Shown: positions 1 to 6,131, counted from the stretch's first letter. The stretch is 7,325 nt of DNA from JAPLXD01 sp043802865 (GCA_043802865.1 JAZDKQ010000029.1:1-7325); one strand, 5' to 3'. Numbers and translations are program-made. The notes: generated by a model from the sequence alone, not told the origin.

Positions 1-1817
1 TTTTTCTCTTCATCGCTGATCTCTTCTCCAGCTTCCGCTTTTTCAGGCTCGCTTTTTTTCTTGGCTTTGGCGGAAACTTTTTGCTTTTCTTTGCTTTTCG
101 CCAGAAATTCTCCGATAATCTCATTTTTGTCTTCTTCATTATACGCCCATTGAACATCTTTTCCTTTTTGAATCCTATATAAAGGCGGCTGGGCTATATA
201 CAAATATCCCCGCTTGATGATCTCTTCGAAATTGCGATAGAAAAACGTGAGGAGCAGTGTGCGAATGTGCGATCCGTCCACGTCGGCATCCGTCATGATG
301 ATGATGCGGTGATAGCGCATTTTGTCCACGTTCATTCCTTCCCCCACTCCCGTTCCCATCGCGATGATGAGATTTTTGATTTCCTGCGAAGTGAGCATCT
401 TGTCAATCCGCGCCTTTTCGACGTTCAAAATTTTTCCGCGAAGAGGCAAAATGGCCTGAAACATTCTGTCCCGTCCTTGTTTCGCGCTTCCGCCGGCGCT
501 GTCTCCCTCAACGATATAGAGTTCCGACTTCGACGCGTCGCGCGAAGAACAATCGGCCAATTTTCCCGGCAATGTCATTCCCTCGAGCGCGCCTTTCCGG
601 ATCACGGCTTGCTTGGCTGCTTGAGCGGCGAGACGAGCCTGCGCGGAGATCAAACATTTCCCGATGATGGATTTGGCGTCCTGTGGATTTTTCCCCAAAT
701 ATTCATTGAAACCTTCCGCCATTACCGAAGAAACGATCCCTCGCACTTCATTGTTCCCGAGTTTTGCCTTGGTTTGTCCTTCAAACTGGGGATCTTTGAG
801 TTTGACGCTGACAACCGCGGTTATTCCCTCAATGACATCGTCGCTGGTGAGATTATCGTCTTTGTCCTTGAGAAGATTGTTCTTGCGGGCATAATCGTTC
901 AGCACTCTCGTGAGCGCGGTTCGAAAACCGGTGACGTGCATCCCGCCTTCAACGGTATAGATATTGTTGGCAAAAGCATACAGATGGTCTTTGAGGCCTT
1001 CGATATATTGAAGCGAGATTTCGACATAAACTTCGCTCTGGGTTTTTTCGACATAGAAAGGACGCTGATTTTTGACTTCTTTTCCGCGATTCAAAAATTT
1101 TATATACGAAGCGATCCCGCCATCGAAACAAAAACCGATCCTATTTTCTTTGTAGGCTTCTTTTTCATTTGCCGCTTCGCGCCGGTCAAAGATTTTCACG
1201 TTCACTCCCTTGGTGAGATAGGCTTGCTGGCGGATATAGTCGACAATTTTGTTCCAATTCCAGGTAATTTCAGAAAAAATGGATGGATCGGGAGAAAAAG
1301 TGATGGTCGTTCCGGTTTGTTTTGTTTTTCCGTTTGATTTTACCTGCCCGGTCGGTTTTCCCCGCTTATATTCCTGAATCCAGGTTTTCCCTTCCCGAAA
1401 AACCTCGGCCCGCGTCCAATCAGAAAGCGCGTTCACGACGCTCACGCCGACGCCATGCAAACCTCCGGATATCTTGTAGCCTTCACCACCAAATTTTCCT
1501 CCGGCGTGGAGCTTTGTCATCACCGTCTCCAGGGTTGAAAGCTTGGTTTGAGGATGTTTTTCAACCGGGATACCCCGTCCGTCGTCAACCACCCGGACTT
1601 TATTTTCCGGAAGAAGTTCAATGAGAATATTTTTGCAATGTCCGGCCATCGCTTCATCGATCGAGTTGTTCACGACTTCCCAGATCAAATGATGGAGGCC
1701 TTCCACGGAAGTTCCCCCAATATACATACCCGGACGCTTGCGAACAGGCTCAAGACCCTCCAAAACTTGGATGGATTTGGCGCTATATTCGGATTTTTGT
1801 TCTTTTTTCTTGGGCAT
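1..1817 (-). CDS. gyrB: DNA gyrase subunit B (3' end outside window)
   Basis: This is the ATPase subunit of the type IIA topoisomerase that introduces negative supercoils with GyrA. The ATG at 1817-1815 is preceded in frame by a TAA 9 nt upstream, and 605 codons read open to the window edge. Visible parts are the GHKL ATPase (E47 and N51 in EVVNNSIDEA, DDGRGIP at 78-84, GGLHGVG at 118-124), the transducer Q348-T-K350 loop, and the Toprim domain (EGDSAGG at 438-444, PLRGKILNVEKA near 458-469, D510/D512/D514). The GNNEVR context after the QTK loop favours GyrB over ParE. After YIAQPPLYRIQKGKD the protein enters a Lys/Glu-rich, probably disordered stretch (about 572-605), where compact GyrBs reach the GLQRYKGLGEM tail. 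That tail is not in view, so the gene must continue to the left. The leader has no Shine-Dalgarno sequence. It is probably co-transcribed with the membrane-protein gene 54 nt upstream. Confidence 0.97.
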   Translation of the reverse strand, partial: MPKKKEQKSEYSAKSIQVLEGLEPVRKRPGMYIGGTSVEGLHHLIWEVVNNSIDEAMAGHCKNILIELLPENKVRVVDDGRGIPVEKHPQTKLSTLETVMTKLHAGGKFGGEGYKISGGLHGVGVSVVNALSDWTRAEVFREGKTWIQEYKRGKPTGQVKSNGKTKQTGTTITFSPDPSIFSEITWNWNKIVDYIRQQAYLTKGVNVKIFDRREAANEKEAYKENRIGFCFDGGIASYIKFLNRGKEVKNQRPFYVEKTQSEVYVEISLQYIEGLKDHLYAFANNIYTVEGGMHVTGFRTALTRVLNDYARKNNLLKDKDDNLTSDDVIEGITAVVSVKLKDPQFEGQTKAKLGNNEVRGIVSSVMAEGFNEYLGKNPQDAKSIIGKCLISAQARLAAQAAKQAVIRKGALEGMTLPGKLADCSSRDASKSELYIVEGDSAGGSAKQGRDRMFQAILPLRGKILNVEKARIDKMLTSQEIKNLIIAMGTGVGEGMNVDKMRYHRIIIMTDADVDGSHIRTLLLTFFYRNFEEIIKRGYLYIAQPPLYRIQKGKDVQWAYNEEDKNEIIGEFLAKSKEKQKVSAKAKKKSEPEKAEAGEEISDEEK

Positions 1818-1838
1818 AGACAGGAAATTTTAAAGGCT

Positions 1839-1866
1839 AAATTTGAAATTTAAAATTGAAAATTAA
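1839..1866. repeat. 7-bp periodic AAATTNN array, four units
   Basis: Four consecutive heptads start with AAATT (AAATTTG, AAATTTA, AAATTGA, AAATTAA) and run into TTTT. They lie in the 54-bp gap between the membrane-protein gene and gyrB, so they would be transcribed as part of the gyrB leader. The tract is nearly pure A/T and partly self-complementary. It could be a simple low-complexity spacer, a bent-DNA or protein-binding site, or an unstructured A/U-rich ribosome entry region. Nothing in the sequence decides between these. Confidence 0.5.
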
Positions 1867-1871
1867 TTTTG

Positions 1872-2240
1872 CTATCTCGACAAAAACCATAATTCTACAA
1901 GTAAAACACCAGCGACTACTATCCCTCCGTCCCACCAGACCAAAAGCCGGAAACTTTGCAAGATGAGCAATGCCAGAACGGCCAGTGCAACAAACATGCC
2001 TTGGCGGAAACTGATCCCGACATTGGCATATACCACTTCGTTTCTGGAAAAAGTCCGGCGCAGCCAAAACAAAAAAAGCGTGGCAATCCCCGTTATGAAA
2101 AAAAATAAACTAATGTAAAAAAGCGTTTGCCCCGGAATTCCGTCCTTTTCCGGATTGATGCGATATACCACCAGCGCCAGAGCCGCCAGAGCCACAAGCG
2201 TGCAAAAACGCATCCCCCAAAGATACGCGCGAATTGTCAT
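1872..2240 (-). CDS. small four-helix membrane protein, function unknown
   Basis: A 122-residue integral membrane protein with four predicted helices at about 9-26, 38-60, 79-97 and 102-120, joined by short loops. The loops carry charged clusters (RINPEKDG near 27-34, RRTFSRNE near 61-68) and a WWDGG turn near 102-106. There is no signal peptidase site, enzyme motif or cysteine pair. The pattern matches small conserved hypothetical membrane proteins I recall from Parcubacteria genomes, but I know no function for them. The ATG at 2240 fits well: it sits about 18 nt below the expected transcription start of the promoter at 2265-2293, and helix 1 begins soon after. It lies 54 bp upstream of gyrB on the same strand, with no terminator visible between them, so the two are probably co-transcribed. 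That does not by itself imply a role in DNA topology. Confidence 0.85.
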   Translation of the reverse strand: MTIRAYLWGMRFCTLVALAALALVVYRINPEKDGIPGQTLFYISLFFFITGIATLFLFWLRRTFSRNEVVYANVGISFRQGMFVALAVLALLILQSFRLLVWWDGGIVVAGVLLVELWFLSR

Positions 2241-2264
2241 CGTCTTTGTTTTTACTCTTATACT

Positions 2265-2293
2265 ATTGTATCAAAAATCCCAATTCTTGGCAA
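2265..2293 (-). promoter_or_regulatory. sigma-70-type promoter for the membrane-protein gene and gyrB
   Basis: On the minus strand, a TTGCCA -35 box (2293-2288) is followed by a 17-bp spacer and a TACAAT -10 box (2270-2265). This predicts transcription from about 2258, leaving a leader of roughly 18 nt before the ATG at 2240. Each box has five of six consensus bases and the spacing is ideal. No equally good promoter was found in the 54-bp gap before gyrB, so this one may serve both genes. Confidence 0.65.
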
Positions 2294-2312
2294 GCAAAAT
2301 CCCCCCGTTTTT

Positions 2313-2330
2313 ATGGCTTGTACAAAGCAT
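2313..2330. promoter_or_regulatory. imperfect inverted repeat between divergent promoters (candidate operator)
   Basis: ATGGCTT and AAGCAT face each other across a GTACA centre. The arms are complementary over six pairs with one bulged G. The repeat lies between the two -35 boxes of the divergent promoters and ends 3 bp before the rightward one. That is a plausible place for a regulator of either promoter. It is short enough to occur by chance, so this is only a candidate. Confidence 0.25.
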
Positions 2331-2333
2331 AAT

Positions 2334-2362
2334 TTGAGGTAATTTTGTATTTGCAATATAAT
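2334..2362 (+). promoter_or_regulatory. sigma-70-type promoter for the M23 peptidase gene
   Basis: A TTGAGG -35 box (2334-2339), a 17-bp spacer and a perfect TATAAT -10 box (2357-2362) predict a transcript start near 2369. The -10 box includes the first two bases of an in-frame ATG at 2361, so that ATG would not be in the mRNA. This is the main reason for starting the downstream gene at 2400. Confidence 0.7.
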
Positions 2363-2399
2363 GGAGGATAATCATGTAAGAAATATCAAGAACATCGCT

Positions 2400-3083
2400 A
2401 TGAAAAAAATTATTGTTGCCTTGCTATTGATAATTCTCGCCGGATCCGTTTTTGTTTTGGCGACAAATATCTTTTTTTGGGGGAATTCGGCTGTTCCGGC
2501 AAAAAATATTTCGACGGATATTCCCGCCACTTCGTCCGCGCCGGAGGACAATCAGCCTGCCGCCGCGATTCAAAATTCAAACGAATTCCTTTCGCCTCTT
2601 GGCCGCGCGACCGAAAGAGTGACGAAAAAACCGTTTGGCGTATATATAACTCCCAAAACTTCGCCTGTCCAGCCGGAAGGGTTCCAAGGATTTCACACCG
2701 GGACAGATTTTGAAATTTTTCCGGAAGAGCTCAACTCGAACGTACCGGTTCGCGCCATTTGCGCCGGAAAAATAGCCATGAAAAAAACTGCTTCCGGATA
2801 CGGCAGTGTCCTTGTCCAAAATTGCAATTTAGATAATGAGCCTGTCACCGTAATATACGGACATATAAGGCTCGCCAGTATATCAAAAAAAGCCGGCGAC
2901 ACTTTGAGCGCCGGCGATGAGATTGGAATTTTGGGCAAAGCCTATTCTTCCGAAACCGACGGCGAGCGAAAACACTTGCATCTTGGAATTCACAAAGGCA
3001 GCACAATCAATATTCGCGGATACGTGAATACCGAAGCCGAACTTTCCGGATGGATTGATGCGTGTCTATATGCTTGCAAATAG
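2400..3083 (+). CDS. secreted/membrane-anchored M23 family metallopeptidase (LytM-type)
   Basis: A predicted zinc endopeptidase that would cut peptidoglycan cross-links outside the cytoplasmic membrane. Counting from the ATG at 2400 (227 aa), residues 1-27 are a KK plus hydrophobic signal or anchor, 28-62 a Pro/Ala/Ser-rich linker, and about 64-227 the peptidase domain. The M23 metal and catalytic residues are all present: H99 and D103 (HTGTD), H155 in VIYGHI and the H192-L-H194 pair. The enzyme should therefore be active. C121, C142, C222 and C226 could form disulfides. An in-frame ATG at 2361 would add 13 residues, but it overlaps the TATAAT box and would spoil the signal-peptide N terminus. 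The gene is divergent from the membrane-protein/gyrB unit and convergent with the next gene, with a 17-bp gap. It resembles M23 peptidases I recall from Patescibacteria. Whether it remodels its own wall or a host's cannot be told. Confidence 0.92.
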   Translation: MKKIIVALLLIILAGSVFVLATNIFFWGNSAVPAKNISTDIPATSSAPEDNQPAAAIQNSNEFLSPLGRATERVTKKPFGVYITPKTSPVQPEGFQGFHTGTDFEIFPEELNSNVPVRAICAGKIAMKKTASGYGSVLVQNCNLDNEPVTVIYGHIRLASISKKAGDTLSAGDEIGILGKAYSSETDGERKHLHLGIHKGSTINIRGYVNTEAELSGWIDACLYACK

Positions 3084-3100
3084 TTTTTCTTTTGACAGGC

Positions 3101-3769
3101 CTAGTTTTCAGAACCGGTGACGGAAACTCCCGTTGCTCCGGCTTTGTCGCCTTCACTATCGCCAATAGTCACCGCAACATCCTTGTTTCCTTTTTTGAAA
3201 TCGATCATCATTGCTCCATAATTGGCTTCCGATGCCATCGTCCAGCCGTTCTTTGTCATTTCCGCTTTGTACTTGGCGGCCACGTCCGCAACGCTTTGGT
3301 TCACGGTATACGCGACCATATAGCTGGCTGTTGTTCCGCTTGCCGCATTGGCCGGTGTCGAAATAGCAAAAGTTATCTTGGCATCGGGATATGTGAAGAC
3401 ATCAGACGGAAAATCCGAAGGCAGCTTGATCGTTCCTTCGCCGGAAGCCGCGAATGTCCCATCATCAGTTTTGATGCTCACATTATTCCCGTCGGCGCTC
3501 ACATCCGCTTTTTGGCCGGTGCCTTGCTCGATTGCTTTTTCCAACATATTTTCCCCGATTGTCTGGCCGATTTTTTGCGAGACTTTCGCCTTGAGGCTCT
3601 TCACTACGAAATAGCCTCCCACAAACATCATCAATCCCAAAACAACAACCACTGCGACAATGATCAGCACCGTATTGGTGTTGTTTTTCTTCGGCGGCTG
3701 TCCGGATGACGATTGCATAGGCTGTTGTTGCTGCTCTTGTCCTCCTTGCTCCGTTGGATTTTGCTCCAT
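3101..3769 (-). CDS. single-pass membrane-anchored extracytoplasmic protein, function unknown
   Basis: A 222-residue protein in clear segments. Residues 1-26 are a Gln/Pro/Ser-rich polar N terminus, 33-56 one strongly hydrophobic helix with a GGYF end, and 57-82 a basic amphipathic stretch. The rest (about 88-222) is a cysteine-free, Thr/Ser/Gly-rich domain. That domain contains LPSDFPSDVFTYPDAK (near 116-131) and VADVAAKYKAEMTKNGW (near 160-176). This pattern resembles small extracytoplasmic domains of bacterial lipoproteins and membrane proteins in which a 'P.dfP.dv..yp.a' strand precedes a 'YK.el...GW' helix. I recognise the pattern but no function. Positive charges flank the helix on both sides, so topology is not certain; the domain's composition suggests it faces outward. 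The gene starts 53 bp after rlmN ends on the same strand and could be read through from it. No good separate promoter was found. Confidence 0.85.
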   Translation of the reverse strand: MEQNPTEQGGQEQQQQPMQSSSGQPPKKNNTNTVLIIVAVVVVLGLMMFVGGYFVVKSLKAKVSQKIGQTIGENMLEKAIEQGTGQKADVSADGNNVSIKTDDGTFAASGEGTIKLPSDFPSDVFTYPDAKITFAISTPANAASGTTASYMVAYTVNQSVADVAAKYKAEMTKNGWTMASEANYGAMMIDFKKGNKDVAVTIGDSEGDKAGATGVSVTGSEN

Positions 3770-3822
3770 TGCTTTTTTGTTTAATTATTATCCGATTTCA
3801 TTGACAATAATTTTATCACATA

Positions 3823-4818
3823 TCAGTCTTTCCCCGCCAATTGTCCGCAGGCGGCTTCGATGTCGGTCCCGAAGCGGTATCTTTGCGTGACAAAAATCCC
3901 CTCTTTTTCCAAAATTGCCTTGAATTTTTTGATTTTTTCCGCAGGCGATGATTCAAATCGCCCATTTGGGTTGTAGGCGATTAGGTTCACCATATATAGA
4001 GGCTTCTTGAGAAGCTTCGCCAGCTTCTTCGCTTGCTGTTCGGAATCGTTCACATCTTTGAGCATCACATATTCAAACATCACTTTTCGGTTGGTTTTTT
4101 CGATATATTCATCGACTGATTTCAATATTTTTGCGATCGAATATTTTTTGTTGACCGGCATCAATTCTCCGCGCAATTTTTCGTCCGGCGCGTGAAGGGA
4201 GATTGCCAAATTGATCTGCGGAAAATCTTGAATCAATTTTGCAATTCCTTCTGTGATGCCCGCCGTTGAAACGGAAATTTTTCTCGCTCCGATTCCGAAG
4301 CAATTGTCGTCATTGATAATTTGAATCGCTTCTTTCACGTTTTCCCAATTCAAAAAAGGCTCGCCCATCCCCATGAAAACGACGTTGGTGATTTTTTCTT
4401 TTTGTCTTTTTAAATATCGCGCGAAAAACAAAACCTGATTCACGATTTCGGACTCATTGATGTTTCTCTTGAAGCCCATCTTTCCGGTGACGCAGAAGAT
4501 GCATCCCAGGGGACATCCAACTTGCGATGAAACACAAACCGTATTGCGCTTGTCCGTGTGTTTCATGAGCACTGTTTCGATTGCAAGACTGTCTTCAAGC
4601 TCAATCAAGGCTTTCACTGTCCGATTATCTTTTGACGCAAATATTTTCCCCTTGACCTCAAGTGAAGCTTCTTTTTGCAACACTTCGCGAAGATCCCTGG
4701 AAAGGGTCGTCGCCTCGTTCCAATTTTCGATCAAATCAAAAAAAACCGCTTTCTTGGCCTGCTTCAGCCGAAACGCGGGCTCTGATTTCAAAATTTGCTC
4801 AAGTTTTGAGAGATTCAT
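3823..4818 (-). CDS. rlmN: dual-specificity RNA methyltransferase RlmN (23S rRNA A2503 / tRNA A37 C2-methyltransferase)
   Basis: A radical-SAM enzyme that methylates C2 of adenine 2503 in 23S rRNA, and in characterised homologues A37 of some tRNAs. The 331-residue product is somewhat shorter than E. coli RlmN but has the whole core. The [4Fe-4S] cysteines are C102, C106 and C109 (CPLGCIFC), preceded by C95 in VCVSSQVGC. GMGEP at 150-154 is the SAM-binding motif. The C-terminal TDIEAACGQLAGK carries C324, equivalent to the cysteine that becomes methylated during catalysis. Both catalytic cysteines (95 and 324) are kept, so the enzyme should be active. C95 and C324 both occur in RlmN and Cfr alike, but the AACGQLAG tail and the VSSQVGC context favour RlmN. 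The ATG at 4818 starts the conserved N-terminal helical region, and the promoter lies just upstream. The gene is separated from the defence-like genes by a terminator. Confidence 0.97.
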   Translation of the reverse strand: MNLSKLEQILKSEPAFRLKQAKKAVFFDLIENWNEATTLSRDLREVLQKEASLEVKGKIFASKDNRTVKALIELEDSLAIETVLMKHTDKRNTVCVSSQVGCPLGCIFCVTGKMGFKRNINESEIVNQVLFFARYLKRQKEKITNVVFMGMGEPFLNWENVKEAIQIINDDNCFGIGARKISVSTAGITEGIAKLIQDFPQINLAISLHAPDEKLRGELMPVNKKYSIAKILKSVDEYIEKTNRKVMFEYVMLKDVNDSEQQAKKLAKLLKKPLYMVNLIAYNPNGRFESSPAEKIKKFKAILEKEGIFVTQRYRFGTDIEAACGQLAGKD

Positions 4819-4827
4819 ATTGATTGA

Positions 4828-4856
4828 ATGCTATCATTAATACCGCGATTTCTCAA
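4828..4856 (-). promoter_or_regulatory. candidate rlmN promoter giving a very short leader
   Basis: On the minus strand, TTGAGA (4856-4851) is followed by a 17-bp spacer and TAGCAT (4833-4828). The -35 matches five of six consensus bases and the -10 four of six. The predicted start, near 4821, is only about 3 nt before the rlmN ATG, so the mRNA would be leaderless or nearly so. A TATTAA within the spacer is an alternative -10, but has no good partner. Confidence 0.45.
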
Positions 4857-4857
4857 G

Positions 4858-4883
4858 AAAAAAAATACACTCGCGGAGAGTAT
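4858..4883 (-). terminator. intrinsic terminator hairpin upstream of rlmN
   Basis: On the minus strand, ATACTCTC, a CGC loop and GAGTGTAT form an 8-bp stem with one T-T mismatch (4883-4865). It is followed by a run of T beginning at 4865 that reaches 4858. It would stop transcripts arriving from the right, that is from the AbiTii-side operon 200 bp away. On the plus strand the same hairpin is followed by ATTTTTC, so weak bidirectional action is possible. The rlmN -35 box begins 1 bp beyond the T run. Confidence 0.6.
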
Positions 4884-5084
4884 ATTTTTCGATGCGGGGA
4901 GAACAGGTTGCACCTATGAACATATTGCCGACGCTGATCAATGGAATTCTTGAGAATTGGATTCGTGTTGAAGTGCAAGTGAACCGGATGCGAGCGTTGA
5001 TGGGGAAGTGTTGATTTTCTTGATTGGCTCACCCGAAAACAAATCAGCCTTGCGTTGAATATGCGATAATGCGAATCAAAAAAA
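4884..5084. other. intergenic stretch without a confident gene
   Basis: About 200 bp between the rlmN terminator and the AbiTii gene's stop. I see no tRNA, CRISPR repeat or long frame. It holds a doubtful short plus-strand frame (listed separately) and, at 5062-5075, a direct repeat of ATGCGA (ATGCGATA then ATGCGAAT). After the AbiTii stop the minus strand has a run of seven T without a clear stem before it, so it is not a convincing terminator. The stretch is visibly less AT-rich than the AbiTii gene beside it. Confidence 0.5.
4892..5014 (+). CDS. possible 40-codon small ORF (doubtful)
   Basis: The frame opens with ATG at 4892 and ends with TGA at 5012-5014. The product begins MRGEQVAPMNILPTLINGIL and ends with a basic VNRMRALMGKC tail. 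The central part could form an amphipathic helix. Its codon composition is not absurd for coding and it fills an otherwise empty gap. However, no promoter or ribosome site supports it, it is antiparallel to both neighbouring genes, and a 40-codon frame in 200 bp is easily chance. I do not recognise the product; it could also be the eroded end of a former gene. Confidence 0.2.
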   Translation: MRGEQVAPMNILPTLINGILENWIRVEVQVNRMRALMGKC

Positions 5085-6131
5085 CTATGATTTTACATGT
5101 TCAATAATAGAGCCTAAAAGCATGTATGTATCCAAAAGACACATATTCGCATCTATTTTATTTATTTCGTTTTTCACGCCTTTTGATAAAAGATCGTTCA
5201 GTGAATGAATTCTAGCAATTAAATCATTAGCTCGAGCTGATAGAAATTTATTTTTTTCTCCCCTTGTCTCTTGATCAATGAAAGCGAGAATCCTATTTTT
5301 ATATTCTTTTTCCGTAACAGCAAGAACTTCTTTATTTTTTTTAACAAATGGCTTTTTTTGTGGTTTGAATACAAAATCGGCAAACTCTTTAAGTATATTT
5401 CTGCAAGTTGACATTGCCTGCGACCAGTCTTCGGGATTTCCTGATCTCATTCTATCGTAACATGACAAAAACATTCTCATTGAGTTAGGACAAATTTTTC
5501 CGAGTTTTTTATCTACTATTAGTTTAGTTTCCTGAAAGATTGATTCAGTGATATTTTCAAATTTCAACTGCATATTTATGTTGAGTACATAATTGTGTAT
5601 ATTGCTTGATATTCTTGCCAATAGTGACTTTTGTCTTAATATGTTTGCAGCAAGAGCAGCTTTATGCTGCTGAGCCGCATTAAGAGCCGTAGCATATGTT
5701 TCTGTTGCAAATGTTGAACCTGCAAAAATGCCTGTATTGCCCGCTTTTGTTATTGCTGGCGTAAAGTTTTTCGGAAAAGTTATATTTTTAAAATTAATTT
5801 CGTCAGTCATAACAGCCGATTCCAACTCTGGAATTGAATATATCCAATAGTTTTGTTGTTTAATTCCTGTCTTTGGATCTTCATATATAACACCCCTTCC
5901 AGCAACATTTATCGCAATATCTGATAAATCCGTTCCACTAAATCCAGTCGGCATATTTTTAAGATCATAGCCGTGTAATTCCAAAGTAAACCACTTGAGC
6001 GCAGCATAATCATCTCTTAGTCTGGCTAATTTTTTACATTTCGAGATTATTTTTTCCAAGCTCAAATCTCCCATTTCAATATTCGAAAGGATTTCTTCTG
6101 AAAGCTGTAGTATCTCCTTGTTTTTTTTCAT
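5085..6131 (-). CDS. AbiTii-domain protein (putative abortive-infection factor)
   Basis: The 348-residue product begins with a segment resembling the AbiTii domain (about 6-56: short helices ending KLARLRDDYAALKWFTLELHGY), a domain linked to phage abortive-infection proteins. Ala-rich helices near 140-180 follow. A C-terminal region includes PEDWSQAMSTCRNILKEFADFVF (near 233-255) and SKGVKNEINKID...TYMLLGSII (near 316-343), a combination I recall from AbiTii proteins of about 300-350 aa. No nuclease or NTPase motif is visible and no membrane helix is present, so it is probably cytoplasmic. The ATG at 6131 lies just before the domain; a TTG at 6176 would add 15 residues of low-complexity sequence. 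It follows the DUF4160 gene by 57 nt, presumably in one operon. It is AT-rich (17 G+C in 60 at 5581-5640, 16 in 60 at 5521-5580, against 35 in 60 in gyrB at 541-600), which suggests transfer. Mechanism unknown. Confidence 0.8.
   Translation of the reverse strand: MKKNKEILQLSEEILSNIEMGDLSLEKIISKCKKLARLRDDYAALKWFTLELHGYDLKNMPTGFSGTDLSDIAINVAGRGVIYEDPKTGIKQQNYWIYSIPELESAVMTDEINFKNITFPKNFTPAITKAGNTGIFAGSTFATETYATALNAAQQHKAALAANILRQKSLLARISSNIHNYVLNINMQLKFENITESIFQETKLIVDKKLGKICPNSMRMFLSCYDRMRSGNPEDWSQAMSTCRNILKEFADFVFKPQKKPFVKKNKEVLAVTEKEYKNRILAFIDQETRGEKNKFLSARANDLIARIHSLNDLLSKGVKNEINKIDANMCLLDTYMLLGSIIEHVKS

Noticed and set aside
267..1337. A 356-codon open frame on the plus strand
   Set aside because: It is antisense to gyrB, whose own frame gives a full set of GHKL and Toprim motifs. 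The plus-strand product has no recognisable domain and is a codon-bias shadow.
2361..2399. ATG at 2361 as the M23 start
   Set aside because: It overlaps the TATAAT box and would place 13 mostly polar residues before a typical signal-peptide start at 2400.
3110..3145. Possible hairpin CCGG...CCGG as a terminator for the M23 gene
   Set aside because: Two weak 4-bp stems inside the opposing coding region, with no T run after them.
3062..3709. A 215-codon plus-strand frame overlapping the M23 3' end
   Set aside because: It is antisense to the 222-residue membrane-anchored protein, and its Cys/His-rich product looks like an antisense translation rather than a real protein.
3801..3826. A perfect TTGACA on the plus strand
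   Set aside because: The only -10-like sequence (TATCAG) is 14 bp away, and it would transcribe antisense into rlmN. There is no gene for it to serve.
4457..4840. A 127-codon plus-strand frame
   Set aside because: It lies wholly or almost wholly within rlmN, antisense to its conserved cysteine motif, and has no protein features of its own.
5042..5070. GATAAT at 5065-5070 as a plus-strand -10 box
   Set aside because: There is no -35 box at suitable spacing, and it points into the 3' end of the AbiTii gene on the opposite strand.
4884..5084. tRNA, small RNA or CRISPR in the intergenic stretch
   Set aside because: No cloverleaf pairs, CCA end, T-loop consensus or spaced repeats were found on reading both strands.
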